Positions 8,242 through 18,033 of a DNA stretch of 41,578 bases are shown here, one piece after another; position 1 is the first letter of the stretch, and every line of letters starts with the position of its first letter. Source of the DNA: an uncultured Clostridia bacterium. Lineage in GTDB: Bacteria > Bacillota > Clostridia > Oscillospirales > Ruminococcaceae. The DNA lies in the NCBI GenBank assembly GCA_947627985.1, contig CANQYD010000015.1:1-41578 (forward strand), written 5' to 3'. A program made the translations under genes and the position numbers. The notes under the pieces are model-generated. The model saw only the letters and a program-made list of their open reading frames with translations. It did no database searches and was not told where the DNA came from.

Positions 8242-8496
8242 CTACATATGAGTATTTTTGTTTTTGAGTGTGTACAGGTGAAATTTTTCCGGCACGGGAT
8301 CAATCCCTCCCATGCTCCACGGGTTGCAGCGAAGTATTCTCCAGACCGCAAGTATCAGTCCTTTAACGGCTCCGTGCTTTCTTATCGCGTCGATGGCGTA
8401 CTGCGAGCAGGAGGGGTAATATTTGCAGCATGGCGGCTTAAGCGGGGAAATGAGCTTCTGATAGAGCAGTATCGGCAGTTCAAGCAGTTTTTTCAC
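8242..8496 (-). CDS. yidD: Membrane protein insertion efficiency factor YidD
   Basis: An 84-residue protein with the diagnostic YidD features: an amphipathic N-terminus ([18 protein letters not shown]), the cysteine cluster [18 protein letters not shown], and the [12 protein letters not shown] motif. YidD assists YidC-dependent insertion at the inner face of the membrane. The start overlaps the end of rnpA by 17 bases and the stop lies 24 bases before the yidC start, indicating translational coupling in an rnpA-yidD-yidC-khpB operon. Confidence 0.95.
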   Translation of the reverse strand: MKKLLELPILLYQKLISPLKPPCCKYYPSCSQYAIDAIRKHGAVKGLILAVWRILRCNPWSMGGIDPVPEKFHLYTLKNKNTHM

Positions 8497-8824
8497 GGCT
8501 CTTCATATCCTTTGAAAGCTTTTTGAAAAAGGGGTCGAGATCGGTGGATTTTTTGCCGCGGATATCCGGTCTTGCGACGATGACGATATCGTAGCCGATG
8601 GGAAGATTTTTCTCGTTTTTGCGGTATGCGGCGCGAATGATTCTCTTTGCGCGGTTTCTCTCGACGGCTCCTCCGACCTTTTTTCCGGCGGTGATACCGA
8701 GGCGGGAAAGGGGCGATTTATTTTTTTGGAAGTATGCGCAGATTACCGGGCTATGGGACCGATCGCCTTTTTTATAGAGGCGGGAGAAAGCCCGGTCGTC
8801 CTTAAGGGTCAGAGTGAAAAGCAT
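8480..8824 (-). CDS. rnpA: Ribonuclease P protein component
   Basis: The protein cofactor of RNase P, which matures tRNA 5' ends. It contains the RNR signature in [19 protein letters not shown] and the usual basic fold of about 114 residues. I start it at ATG 8824 ([10 protein letters not shown]), with GGAG six bases upstream; an in-frame TTG 12 bases earlier at 8836 is less likely because it lies inside that binding site. Unusually, rpmH is not adjacent: 846 bp of repeat island and rpmH terminator lie between. A five-unit heptamer array sits directly upstream of the ribosome binding site. I see no convincing sigma-A promoter next to the gene. Confidence 0.95.
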   Translation of the reverse strand: MLFTLTLKDDRAFSRLYKKGDRSHSPVICAYFQKNKSPLSRLGITAGKKVGGAVERNRAKRIIRAAYRKNEKNLPIGYDIVIVARPDIRGKKSTDLDPFFKKLSKDMKSREKTA

Positions 8825-8837
8825 GATTAGCTCCAAT

Positions 8838-9570
8838 CAGATGTCAGAGTTGAGAGGTCAGAGGACAGATTGTTGACAGAGTGCGTAAGAGACAAGATAA
8901 AAAGTTCGCCAGCCTTTCAAGGCTGCGGGGGTCTTGGGGGCGGCGCCCCCAAGTCGCTCGTCGCAACGAGCGAAATCCCAAGCAAGAGGACGGCGGAGCC
9001 GTCGTCTTGCTTTTAATCTTTCAAAGAGCGCAGGAAGGGGACATGAAAACAGTCCTGTGGACTGTTTTCATCGGGGGAACCCTCGCCGGGGGTTCCCCCA
9101 ACCAAAAACCGGCGACGAAGTCGCCTGGAGCCGAGCGAAGCGAGGCGCGGAGCCCCCTTCCCCTTCAGGGGGAGGGGGTTGGGGGTGAGGGGAAGCCCCT
9201 CCCCACCGGGGAGGGGCTTGGGGTGGGGGAAAAGCCGGAGGGGTGTGGGGAACCCTGCAAGGGTGCCCCACATTAGGAAAGGGGGAAGCAGAAGCTGGTT
9301 TTGTTCCTGCTCAACTTCCCTCGGCGTAAACGCCCGCCTCGGTTGTTTCGCAGACAAAACCCCGCGTCTGCGGGAAAACCCCGCAGGGGTTGTCCCCACA
9401 CGGATTTGCCGCGCGAAGCAAGGCAAAACAGCACCACGCACTCAAAAACCCGCTCTGTCCCCAAAAGCCCTCAAAAACACCCCGCAGCCTATATCTCCCG
9501 CCAAGCATTCCAAGAAGCAGAAGCCGAAAGCTGACTTTCTATCCTCTATCCCTCTACTCTCTATCCTCTA
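8838..9570. repeat. Palindromic mosaic island IV, separating rnpA from rpmH
   Basis: Bounded by outward-facing heptamers: CAGA/GAGA starts at 8838, 8845, 8852, 8859 and 8866 on the left, TCTA starts at 9538, 9545, 9553, 9560 and 9567 on the right. Inside, in order: AGCCTTTCAAGGCT, GGGGGCGGCGCCCCC, GACGGCGGAGCCGTC, GAAAACAGTCC/GGACTGTTTTC (9046-9070), GGGGGAACCC/GGGTTCCCCC (about 9074-9100), GGCGACGAAGTCGCC (about 9109-9123), GAGCGAAGCGAG, several CCCTCCCC/GGGGAGGGG stems (9150-9220), the GTGGGGAACC/GGTGCCCCAC stem, a GGTTTTGT/ACAAAACC hairpin (9297-9361) holding the 34-nt covarying module at 9312-9345, and GGGAAAACCCCGCAGGGGTTGTCCCC. No real gene. Confidence 0.8.
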
Positions 9571-9600
9571 AAAAGAATGACCACCGCACAAGATGGTCAT
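9571..9600 (-). terminator. Probable intrinsic terminator of rpmH
   Basis: On the minus strand, ATGACCA and TGGTCAT form a stem followed by TCTTTTT. A second, stronger hairpin lies immediately before it (9626-9653). Together they would end rpmH transcription before the repeat island, uncoupling rnpA from rpmH. Confidence 0.6.
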
Positions 9601-9625
9601 AAGAAAATGCAAAACATCAGAGATG

Positions 9626-9653
9626 CCGATGATAGGGTGCTCCCTATCATCGG
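9626..9653 (-). terminator. Perfect 12-bp hairpin after rpmH
   Basis: CCGATGATAGGG and CCCTATCATCGG pair perfectly around a 4-nt loop, 17 bases after the rpmH stop codon. There is no U-run directly after it, so it may stabilise the rpmH mRNA 3' end, with termination at the next hairpin. Confidence 0.55.
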
Positions 9654-9670
9654 GGTCCGGATCGGATTGA

Positions 9671-9814
9671 TCAGTAAGTGAGCCTTGCTCTTCCCTTGGC
9701 GCGTCTGCGGGCTAAAACCTTACGACCGTTTTTGGTAGACATTCTCTTGAAAAAACCGTGCTCTTTTTTTCTGTGGATCTTCTTCGGCTGGTAGGTTCTC
9801 TTGATCTGAGCCAT
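9671..9814 (-). CDS. rpmH: 50S ribosomal protein L34
   Basis: A 47-codon gene encoding a typical basic L34: [20 protein letters not shown] at the start and [12 protein letters not shown] at the end, with the conserved [18 protein letters not shown] core between. The ATG follows GGGAGGG. It has its own consensus promoter (9916-9945) and terminator hairpins, so it appears monocistronic. In almost all Firmicutes it is directly followed by rnpA; here 846 bp intervene. Confidence 0.97.
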   Translation of the reverse strand: MAQIKRTYQPKKIHRKKEHGFFKRMSTKNGRKVLARRRAKGRARLTY

Positions 9815-9883
9815 TATTTTACCCTCCCTTGTCTTTGATAACTATATTACCCTTTATCACAGAGTGAATATCATTTACGCTTC

Positions 9884-9899
9884 GTCTGCAAATGCAGAC
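9884..9899 (-). promoter_or_regulatory. Hairpin in the rpmH 5' leader
   Basis: GTCTGCA and TGCAGAC form a perfect 7-bp stem with a 2-nt centre, about 15 bases downstream of the predicted rpmH transcription start. A second near-palindrome, ACACT/AGTGT, lies at 9901-9912. They could be protein-binding sites or an mRNA-stabilising stem; role unknown. Confidence 0.45.
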
Positions 9900-9915
9900 T
9901 ACACTACAGTGTAAT

Positions 9916-9945
9916 ATTATATAACAAATGAGCCGCAATTGTCAA
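9916..9945 (-). promoter_or_regulatory. Sigma-A promoter of rpmH
   Basis: On the minus strand, TTGACA (9940-9945), an 18-nt spacer and TATAAT (9916-9921). The leader to the rpmH ATG is about 95 nt. Confidence 0.75.
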
Positions 9946-10004
9946 GGGTTTTTTCTTTATTTTTTTGCCGCGGACCCCGATTTTTTAACATATGAACGCG
10001 ATTT

Positions 10005-10013
10005 TGTTGAAAG
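10005..10013 (-). promoter_or_regulatory. Putative DnaA box upstream of dnaA
   Basis: Reads CTTTCAACA on the minus strand, the same core as the boxes between dnaA and dnaN. It lies about 50 bases upstream of the dnaA -35 element, where DnaA autoregulation is common. The rest of 9815-10201 is AT-rich, holds the rpmH and dnaA promoters, and shows no canonical TTATCCACA box. Confidence 0.45.
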
Positions 10014-10060
10014 TTACAAAAATTCTTTCCCGCTTTCATACTATTTATAATATATAAGAC

Positions 10061-10088
10061 TTGAATTTTTTCAGTTTTGTGGTATAAT
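10061..10088 (+). promoter_or_regulatory. Sigma-A promoter of dnaA
   Basis: TTGAAT (10061-10066), a 16-nt spacer and TATAAT (10083-10088). The leader to the dnaA ATG is about 107 nt and contains a GCCGCCTGACGTGTTAC... AATTCAGACGGTTTT segment in which CCGCCTGA and TCAGACGG could pair ahead of a U-run, possibly an attenuator-like hairpin. Confidence 0.7.
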
Positions 10089-10201
10089 AATAACAGATAA
10101 ATGCCGCCTGACGTGTTACTAATTCAGACGGTTTTTTGGGAGATATGCGATCTCCGATTACAAATGCATTACCAATTTACATATTTAAAGGAGTAAAAAC
10201 A

Positions 10202-11572
10202 ATGGACTCATTTTATGAGCTCTTTGAGAGCGTAAAGCGCGCCTGTCAAGCCGATCCGCATGTGAGCGAGGTCGGATATAACAAATGGATAAAAAGCCTC
10301 GAAGCGGTCAAGTTTGAAAACGGCGTCGCGGTCTTGGCAGCGGTCAACGACTTCATGAGAAGAACTACTGCCGAAGCCTATGGGGAGACCTTAAAGCGCG
10401 CCTTTGAACAGGTGCTCGGGTTCCCGGTCGAAATCGAATTCACCGTCTCCGGAAATCAGGAAGACGCAAATAAGCCCGCCGACGGCTTTTCCGATATCGA
10501 GCAGAGAATGGCTGATCTTTTATCCAGTCATTCAAGAAGCGACTATGAGCTGACCTTTGAAAACTTCATCAAGGGAAAGTCAAACGAGCTCGCATACGCC
10601 TACTGCATCGCCGTCTCGGGCAAGAACAACATCGCCAAAACCACCGGCAGGACCGTTTTTAACCCGCTCTTTATCTACGGAGATTCTGGTCTTGGAAAAA
10701 CCCATCTTTTAAAAGCCATCGAGCACGAGGTCAAGAAAAATCACCCGGAATTAAACGTCATCTACACCACCGGCGAAAGCTTCACAAACGAGCTTGTAAA
10801 ATCCGTCGCCGACAAGGATACATACTCCTTCCACGAAAAATACCGCGGAGCCGATTATCTTCTTTTGGACGACATTCAGTTCATCGCCGGCAAGGAGATG
10901 ACGCAGGAGGAATTCTTCCACACCTTCAACGAGCTCTACAACGCGGGTAAACAGATTGTAATAACTTCCGATATTTCTCCTAACCGTATAAAAAAATTGG
11001 AGGAGAGGATCAAGACCCGCTTCGCTTTGGGAGTACAGGCTGACGTCCAGCCGCCGGATTTCGAGACCAGAATGGCGATCGTCCAGAGAAAGGCGGAGCT
11101 TTTGGATCTCAATCTCCCCGACCCGGTCGCAAGGATCATCTCGGAAAAGATCAAAAACAACATCAGGCAGCTTGAGGGCGCCGTCAACAAGATCAAGGGC
11201 TTGACGATGTTCTCAAACGAGAGCCCTTCAATATCGATGGCGCAGCGGGTCATCAAGGAGACGCTCATCGACGCCCAGCCCGCCGAGATAACCGTCGAGC
11301 GCATCTTAAACGACGTCGCTGCCGCCTTCGGCGTTCAGGCTGAAGAGATAAGAAGCGCTACCCGCAGTTCCCAGATATCCCTTGCGAGGAAAGTCGCGAT
11401 CTACATTATAAGAGAGGTCAAGGGCATGAGTTTCACCTCCATCGGAGACGAGTTCAAGCGCAACCATTCCACCATGACGATCTCTTACGGCGACATCAAG
11501 GAGCAGATGAAGAAGAACAACGATCTGCGGGAGACGGTGGAGGATATTATTAACAATCTTAAGGGGGCTTGA
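10202..11572 (+). CDS. dnaA: Chromosomal replication initiator DnaA
   Basis: DnaA binds boxes at oriC, oligomerises with ATP and melts the DNA. The start is ATG 10202 (MDSFYELFES), with AAAGGAG eight bases upstream; the frame is open further upstream but has no binding site there. The 456 residues hold domain I (1-80), a short linker, the AAA+ domain with Walker A GDSGLGKT (160-167) and Walker B LLLDDIQF, and the DNA-binding domain IV. The domain IV signature reads KRNHSTMTISYGDI (Arg420, Asn421, His422, Ser423, Thr424) where most DnaA proteins have GRDHTTV. The Asp that contacts box bases in the E. coli structure is thus Asn. Confidence 0.97.
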   Translation: MDSFYELFESVKRACQADPHVSEVGYNKWIKSLEAVKFENGVAVLAAVNDFMRRTTAEAYGETLKRAFEQVLGFPVEIEFTVSGNQEDANKPADGFSDIEQRMADLLSSHSRSDYELTFENFIKGKSNELAYAYCIAVSGKNNIAKTTGRTVFNPLFIYGDSGLGKTHLLKAIEHEVKKNHPELNVIYTTGESFTNELVKSVADKDTYSFHEKYRGADYLLLDDIQFIAGKEMTQEEFFHTFNELYNAGKQIVITSDISPNRIKKLEERIKTRFALGVQADVQPPDFETRMAIVQRKAELLDLNLPDPVARIISEKIKNNIRQLEGAVNKIKGLTMFSNESPSISMAQRVIKETLIDAQPAEITVERILNDVAAAFGVQAEEIRSATRSSQISLARKVAIYIIREVKGMSFTSIGDEFKRNHSTMTISYGDIKEQMKKNNDLRETVEDIINNLKGA

Positions 11573-11574
11573 CG

Positions 11575-12150
11575 GGAGAGGGTTTTTAGGGCTTCGCTCA
11601 TCAAACCTTAAGGGGGAGACCCCTTTGAAAAGGGTTCTCCCCCTGTGACCCCCACTCCTAAAGTTGGAGGCAAGCTTCTGCTACTTTCTTTCCTTGGTCG
11701 GTAAACCATTTGGGACAACCCCTGCGGGGTTTTCCCCAAACCCTTTTCCGAGCTGTGGGGCACCACTGCGTGGTTCCCCACACCCCTCCGGCTTTCCCCC
11801 ACCCAAACCCCTCCCCGAGGGGAGGGGCTTATGAGCCTCGCTTCGCTCGGCTCCGGGCGACTTCGTCGCCGGTTTTTGGTTGGGGGAACCCCCGGCGAGG
11901 GTTCCCCCGATGAAAACAGTCCACCGGACTGTTTTCATTCCCCCTCCTGCGCTTATGAACGAGTGAAGCAAGACGACGGCTCCGCCGTCCTCTTGCTTGT
12001 GGATTTCGCCCGTTGCGACGGGCGACTTGGGGGCTCTGCCCCCAAGACCCCCGCAGCCTTGAAAGGCTGGCGAACTTTTTGACTTGTCTCTTAAATGCTC
12101 TTGTGCAGAATCTGACATCTGATCTCTCTTTTCTGCCTTCTGCTCTGCTT
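11575..12150. repeat. Palindromic mosaic island V, between dnaA and oriC
   Basis: Modules in order: GGGGGAGA/TCTCCCCC stem (11612-11643); AAAGTTGGAGGCAAGCTTCTG; GGGACAACCCCTGCGGGG stem; GTGGGGCACC/GGTTCCCCAC stem (about 11755-11781); CCCCTCCCC/GGGGAGGGG; CGCTTCGCTCGG and GGCGACTTCGTCGCC hairpins (about 11835-11872); GGGGGAACCC/GGGTTCCCCC (about 11880-11909); GAAAACAGTCC/GGACTGTTTTC (about 11912-11938); GACGGCTCCGCCGTC; GGGGGCTCTGCCCCC; AGCCTTGAAAGGCT. It ends with heptamers TCTG/TCTG/TCTC/TCTG/TCTG at 12111, 12118, 12125, 12132 and 12139, exactly in phase. No gene. Confidence 0.8.
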
Positions 12151-12154
12151 TTAA

Positions 12155-12440
12155 CACTTTTGTCAACATGCCGTTTGCCCTTGCCTGCTCAGATTACTCC
12201 CGTTTTTCATCAGCTTTCGACACCCGATTTTCAACTTTCAATGAAATCTCAACTTTCAACGCGTTGATTTCAACTGCGTCAACAGGGGGAAAAACTCTTC
12301 ACGGGTTTCAACAAATCGGCGTGGGAAGTGTTGGAGCGACGAGCCCCATTCAAACCGCGTTTGGGTGCCGGGTTTCAACTTTTCAACGCTCCCTACTACT
12401 CCTACTAAATTTATTGATATATTGATTTTTTTAAAATCCC
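12155..12440. other. Replication origin oriC with diverged DnaA boxes, DnaA-trios and AT-rich unwinding tract
   Basis: Box-like sites with a TTTCAAC core occur at 12228-12236 (TTTTCAACT), 12253-12261 (CTTTCAACG), 12267-12275 (ATTTCAACT), 12305-12313 (GTTTCAACA), 12372-12380 (GTTTCAACT) and 12380-12388 (TTTTCAACG), with weaker ones between. The last two adjoin a GC-rich spacer (CTCCC), then TACTACTCCTACTAA (12394-12408) and the AT tract at 12406-12438. This order of boxes, GC spacer, trio repeats and AT-rich DNA just before dnaN is that of the B. subtilis basal unwinding system. No TTATCCACA box is present. The gene strand switch at dnaA agrees with an origin here. Confidence 0.75.
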
Positions 12441-12495
12441 GGATTCCGGGACATGGCTGATAAAGTTTAAACATCTCTTTTAGGAGGTTAAATTT

Positions 12496-13599
12496 ATGAA
12501 AATTATATGCAACAAGGCGAGCCTTTCGGAAGCTCTGACAAACGTCTCAAAGGCGGCTGCCGATAAGTCTACGATCCCCGCTTTAGAGGGCGTCAAGATC
12601 GTCCTCGCGAACGGAAATCTCTCATTTACGGGGTATGATCTTGAGATCGGCATTATCACTTCTATCCCGGTGGTTTCCAATGACAAGGGAGAGGCGGTCA
12701 TCATCGACGTCAAGAATTTCATTTCGATGATCCGCTCCATGCCGACCGACGAAGTGGCTATAGAGTTTGATGATAATCTCGGCATTCATATAAGCGGCGG
12801 TGTCACGAAGTACGACATAGCGGCGCTTTCTGCCGAAGAATTCCCGGCGGTTCCCGCGACCGATGAAGGCGACGAGATCGTCCTTGCTCAGAGCGTGCTG
12901 AAAAGTCTTATAAATGAGACGGTTTTTGCGGTCGCGACTAACGACACGAAGCCCATCTTCAAGGGCGAGCTCTTTGAGATCGAGGACAACCGGTTAAATG
13001 TTGTGGCTCTTGATTCCTTCAGAATGGCTGTGCGGTCGGAGACGGTCAAGTGCAGTGAGAACATGAAATTTGTGGTGCCGGCTAAGACTTTGAATGAAGT
13101 ATCGAGAATGCTTAAAGATGAAGATGATCTGACGGTCTCGATCCGGGTCACGAAAAAGCAGGTGGTCTTCAATTTCTCGGGGTATATGGTATTTTCAAGA
13201 TTATTGGAAGGCGAATTCCACAATTACCGCGGATCAATACCTAAAACCAGCGTGACCGAGGTCATCATCTCCAAAAAGGAGCTTATCGACTGTCTTGACC
13301 GTGCTTCGCTTCTTATCAGCGAGAGGATCAAGAATCCTGTCAGGTGCATTTTTGACGGCGGGTCTTTAAAGATCACATGTTCGACGCAGATCGGAAAATT
13401 TGAGGACGAGAACCCGGCTGAGATCACCGGACCGAAGATCGAGATCGGCTTTAATTGCAGATATTTCCTCGACCCGCTTAAGGTCATCAGGGACGATAAG
13501 GTAAAGCTTTTGATGAACAGCGGCAATCTGCCGATGAAGATCGTTCCACTTGACGGCGACGATTATACATATCTTGTTTGTGCGGTGAGATTAAAGTAA
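12496..13599 (+). CDS. dnaN: DNA polymerase III beta subunit (sliding clamp)
   Basis: The ring-shaped processivity clamp for DNA polymerase III and partner of many repair proteins. The 367 residues match the family length. It starts MKIICNKASLSEALTNVSKA and ends LPMKIVPLDGDDYTYLVCAV, close to the family's C-terminal consensus in which MP(V/I) and YLV are typical. The ATG lies eight bases after AGGAGG. It opens the dnaN-yaaA-recF operon, with yaaA 18 bp downstream. It is separated from dnaA by 923 bp holding island V and oriC. Confidence 0.97.
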   Translation: MKIICNKASLSEALTNVSKAAADKSTIPALEGVKIVLANGNLSFTGYDLEIGIITSIPVVSNDKGEAVIIDVKNFISMIRSMPTDEVAIEFDDNLGIHISGGVTKYDIAALSAEEFPAVPATDEGDEIVLAQSVLKSLINETVFAVATNDTKPIFKGELFEIEDNRLNVVALDSFRMAVRSETVKCSENMKFVVPAKTLNEVSRMLKDEDDLTVSIRVTKKQVVFNFSGYMVFSRLLEGEFHNYRGSIPKTSVTEVIISKKELIDCLDRASLLISERIKNPVRCIFDGGSLKITCSTQIGKFEDENPAEITGPKIEIGFNCRYFLDPLKVIRDDKVKLLMNSGNLPMKIVPLDGDDYTYLVCAVRLK

Positions 13600-13617
13600 T
13601 ATATCTTGGTGATAATT

Positions 13618-13851
13618 ATGCCTAAAAAAGAAACCGTAAAAATTTCCGGCGATTTTATCAAGCTCGATTCGCTTTTGAAATTCGCGGGATTTACCGACAC
13701 CGGCGGCATCGCGAAGGAAGTGGTGCAGGCAGGTAAGATCAAGGTGAACGGCGAAGTCTGCACCCAAAGGGGAAAAAAGATTCGTCCCGGCGACGCCGTC
13801 GGAATAGACGAACTCGACGTTTTGGTAACTGTGGAAAATGACGGTAACTGA
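13618..13851 (+). CDS. yaaA: S4-domain RNA-binding protein YaaA (RlbA-like)
   Basis: A 77-residue S4-domain protein always found between dnaN and recF in Firmicutes; linked in B. subtilis to ribosome assembly. It shows the S4 fold motif FIKLDSLLKFAGFTDTGG, AKEVVQAGKIKVNGEVCTQR and GKKIRPGD. I choose ATG 13618 (MPKKETVKIS) with GGTG about eight bases upstream, rather than the in-frame TTG at 13606. The end overlaps the recF start by 14 bases, so the two are translationally coupled. Confidence 0.92.
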   Translation: MPKKETVKISGDFIKLDSLLKFAGFTDTGGIAKEVVQAGKIKVNGEVCTQRGKKIRPGDAVGIDELDVLVTVENDGN

Positions 13852-14965
13852 ATTTTTCGCGGACGGATATAAAAATCTTAAAGATGTCAATATAAGCCCG
13901 TCACCGGGGGTAAACATCTTCTACGGCGAGAACGCTCAGGGAAAGACAAATCTTATAGAGGCGATATGGATTCTGTCCGGCGCCAAGAGCTTTCGGGGCA
14001 CCAAAGAGAGGGACGCCGTAGCGTTTGATCGGGATTTGGCGAGGCTGAATTTATCTCTTGAAGATTCAGAACGCGAGCAGAAGATAGAAGCCGTGCTGAC
14101 GAAAAATCCGAGGGAGAAAAAAATCCTCTTAAACGGAATAAAACAGAGGTCTTTGACGTCGCTCTTCGGGGTTTTGAAGTGCGTGGTTTTTACTCCCGAG
14201 GATTTGGAATTGTCGAAAGGTTCACCCGACATCAGGCGGGATTTTATAGACCTCTGCGTGTCGCAGATAAAGCCGAGATATCAAAAAACCGTGCAGAAAT
14301 ATGAAACGGTGCTGGCTCAGAGAAACGCGCTTCTAAAAAATATCGCGATCGGGATATCAAATCAAAACGACCTTGACGTCTGGGACGATCAGATGGCGAA
14401 GTTAGGGGCGTATATATCGGTGATAAAACACCGCTATACCGAGAAATTGTCGGTCTTTGCGGGAAAGCTCTACTACGAGATATCGTCGGGGAAAGAGGCT
14501 CTGCGGCTTGAATATTTCTCGACGGTTTATCCGAATTTATCGGGCAGGACAGATTGGCAGAACGAACTGTATCTTGAATATTTAAACATCTTAAAAAAAT
14601 CGAGGGCTGACGACATAAGAGCGGGGTTTACGACGGTAGGAATACATCGCGACGACGTAATAGTGACGGTGAACGGAAAAATCGCGCGGGACTTCGGTTC
14701 GCAGGGTCAGAACCGCTCGGCGGCGCTTTCGATGAAGCTTGCGCAGGCGTATATTTTAAATGAGGAGACCGGGGAGATGCCGGTGATCCTTTTGGACGAC
14801 GTCCTTTCGGAACTTGACAAGACCCGCAGGGAGTTTATCATCTCAAAGCTTGAGGGCATGCAGATTTTTATAACCTGCTGCGAGACGGTAAAGAAGCTGC
14901 GGGGGAAAAGGTTCAGGGTCGAGGGGGGTAATGTGGGGAAGAAGGCGGAGAAGGAGAAGGGATAG
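13838..14965 (+). CDS. recF: DNA replication and repair protein RecF
   Basis: An ABC-type ATPase that helps load RecA at gapped DNA with RecO and RecR. The 375 residues show Walker A GENAQGKT (30-37), the signature GSQGQNRSAALSMKLA, and Walker B VILLDDVLSELD. The C-terminal 15 residues (GKKAEKEKG and before) are lysine-rich and beyond the usual family end. The start lies inside the 3' end of yaaA. A strong hairpin module of the repeat family follows 65 bases after the stop and may terminate the dnaN-yaaA-recF transcript. Confidence 0.96.
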   Translation: MTVTEFFADGYKNLKDVNISPSPGVNIFYGENAQGKTNLIEAIWILSGAKSFRGTKERDAVAFDRDLARLNLSLEDSEREQKIEAVLTKNPREKKILLNGIKQRSLTSLFGVLKCVVFTPEDLELSKGSPDIRRDFIDLCVSQIKPRYQKTVQKYETVLAQRNALLKNIAIGISNQNDLDVWDDQMAKLGAYISVIKHRYTEKLSVFAGKLYYEISSGKEALRLEYFSTVYPNLSGRTDWQNELYLEYLNILKKSRADDIRAGFTTVGIHRDDVIVTVNGKIARDFGSQGQNRSAALSMKLAQAYILNEETGEMPVILLDDVLSELDKTRREFIISKLEGMQIFITCCETVKKLRGKRFRVEGGNVGKKAEKEKG

Positions 14966-14984
14966 GGGGACAAAGTGAGGATTT

Positions 14985-15745
14985 TTGGGGCTTAATGCTG
15001 TTTTGCCTTGCGAAGCAAGGCAAAGATGAGGGGGAAACCCCTTTAGAAAAGGGTTTTCCCCCTGTGACCCTCTTTTCCTAAAGTTGGAGGCGGGCTTCTG
15101 CTGCTATCTTTACTTTGGGCGGTAAACCGTGTGGGGACAACCCCTGCGGGGTTTTCCCGCAGACGCGGGGTTTTGTCTGCGAGACAACCGAGGCAATCGT
15201 TGTTGCCGAGGGCAGTTGGGCAGGAACAAAACCAGCTTCTGCTTTCCCATTTCCGGGCTTTCCCTCACCCCCAACCCCCTCTCCCAAGGGAGAGGGGGCT
15301 CCGCGCCTCGCTTCGCTCGGCTCTGTGGGGCACCGTTGCACGGTTCCCCACACCCCTCCGGCTTCGGGCGACTTCGTCGACGGTTTTTTGTTGGGGGAAC
15401 CCCCGGCGAGGGTTCCCCCGATGAAAACAGTCCACCGGACTGTTTTCGTTCGCATACGCGGGGTTTTGTCTGCAAGCACGAGCAATCTCACGTTTTTGAT
15501 TGCGAAGTGCGAGCAGCAACAAAACCAGCTTATGCTACTTCCTGCGCTCATTACGATAAAAAGCAAGACGACGGCTCCGCTGTCCTCTTGCGGGGATTTC
15601 GCCCGTTGCGACGGGCGACTCGGGGACGCTGTCCCCGAGACCCCTGCAAGCCCTTTAAAAAGGGCTTGATCCTAAACTCGCCTTTTCTCTCACCGGGCTT
15701 AATCAATATCTAACCTCTACCCTCTAACATTCTATCTTCTAAAAG
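14985..15745. repeat. Palindromic mosaic island VI, between recF and remB
   Basis: Order: TTGCCTTGCGAAGCAAGGCAA (about 15003-15023); GGGGGAAA/TTTTCCCCC stem (15030-15062), terminator-like; AAAGTTGGAGGCGGGCTTCTG; GTGGGGACAACCCCTGCGGGG; a GGGGTTTTGT-type hairpin (15167-15232) enclosing the 34-nt covarying module at 15185-15218; CCCTCTCCC/GGGAGAGGG; CGCTTCGCTCGG; GTGGGGCACC/GGTTCCCCAC; GGCGACTTCGTCGAC; GGGGGAACCC/GGGTTCCCCC; GAAAACAGTCC/GGACTGTTTTC; a second long GGTTTTGT hairpin (15462-15527); GACGGCTCCGCTGTC; GGGGACGCTGTCCCC; AAGCCCTTTAAAAAGGGCTT. Heptamers TCTA at 15709, 15716, 15723, 15731 and 15738 run into the remB leader. No gene. Confidence 0.8.
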
Positions 15746-15759
15746 CGTGGTTTTCATCT

Positions 15760-16023
15760 ATGAATCTTTCCCTCGGCTCCGGTCTGACCGTTCCCGCCAA
15801 AAATATCATCGCTATCATGGACATCGAAAAGTCCTCGACTTCCCGCGATACCCGCGAATACCTCGCCCGCGCGGGAAAACATAAACGGGTCGTCAGCGTC
15901 ACCCTCGACCTCCCGAAAAGCTTCGTCGTGTCCATCGACGAAAATCTCACGGAGACTGTATATATCTGCCAAGTCTCTGCCGAAACCCTTAGAAAACGCA
16001 TGATAAATCTCTACAATATGTAG
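15760..16023 (+). CDS. remB: RemB-type regulator (DUF370, extracellular matrix regulatory protein)
   Basis: An 87-residue member of the RemA/RemB (DUF370) family, located between recF and gyrB exactly as remB (yaaB) is in B. subtilis. The N-terminus MNLSLGSGLTVPAKNIIAIM and the C-terminal ETVYICQVSAETLRKRM follow the family pattern; KSSTSRDTREYLARAGK and LDLPKSFVVSIDE lie between. RemA relatives are DNA-binding regulators; the role of RemB is less clear. No good ribosome binding site is visible before the ATG; the preceding bases are the TCTA heptamer array. Confidence 0.88.
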   Translation: MNLSLGSGLTVPAKNIIAIMDIEKSSTSRDTREYLARAGKHKRVVSVTLDLPKSFVVSIDENLTETVYICQVSAETLRKRMINLYNM

Positions 16024-18021
<1,998 letters not shown>

Positions 18022-18033
18022 CGGGGTAGGATC

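Noticed and set aside
8881-9276. Open frame giving a 131-residue protein with AERSEARSPLP-type repeats, and similar frames in the other islands
   Set aside because: The recurring peptide comes from translating GAGCGAAGCGAGGC and neighbouring palindromes; the same DNA is read in several frames and both strands, and no ribosome binding sites precede the frames.
10136-10201. N-terminal extension of DnaA by 22 codons
   Set aside because: The upstream ATG lacks a ribosome binding site, the added peptide is unlike DnaA, and MDSFYELFES at 10202 has AAAGGAG at correct spacing.
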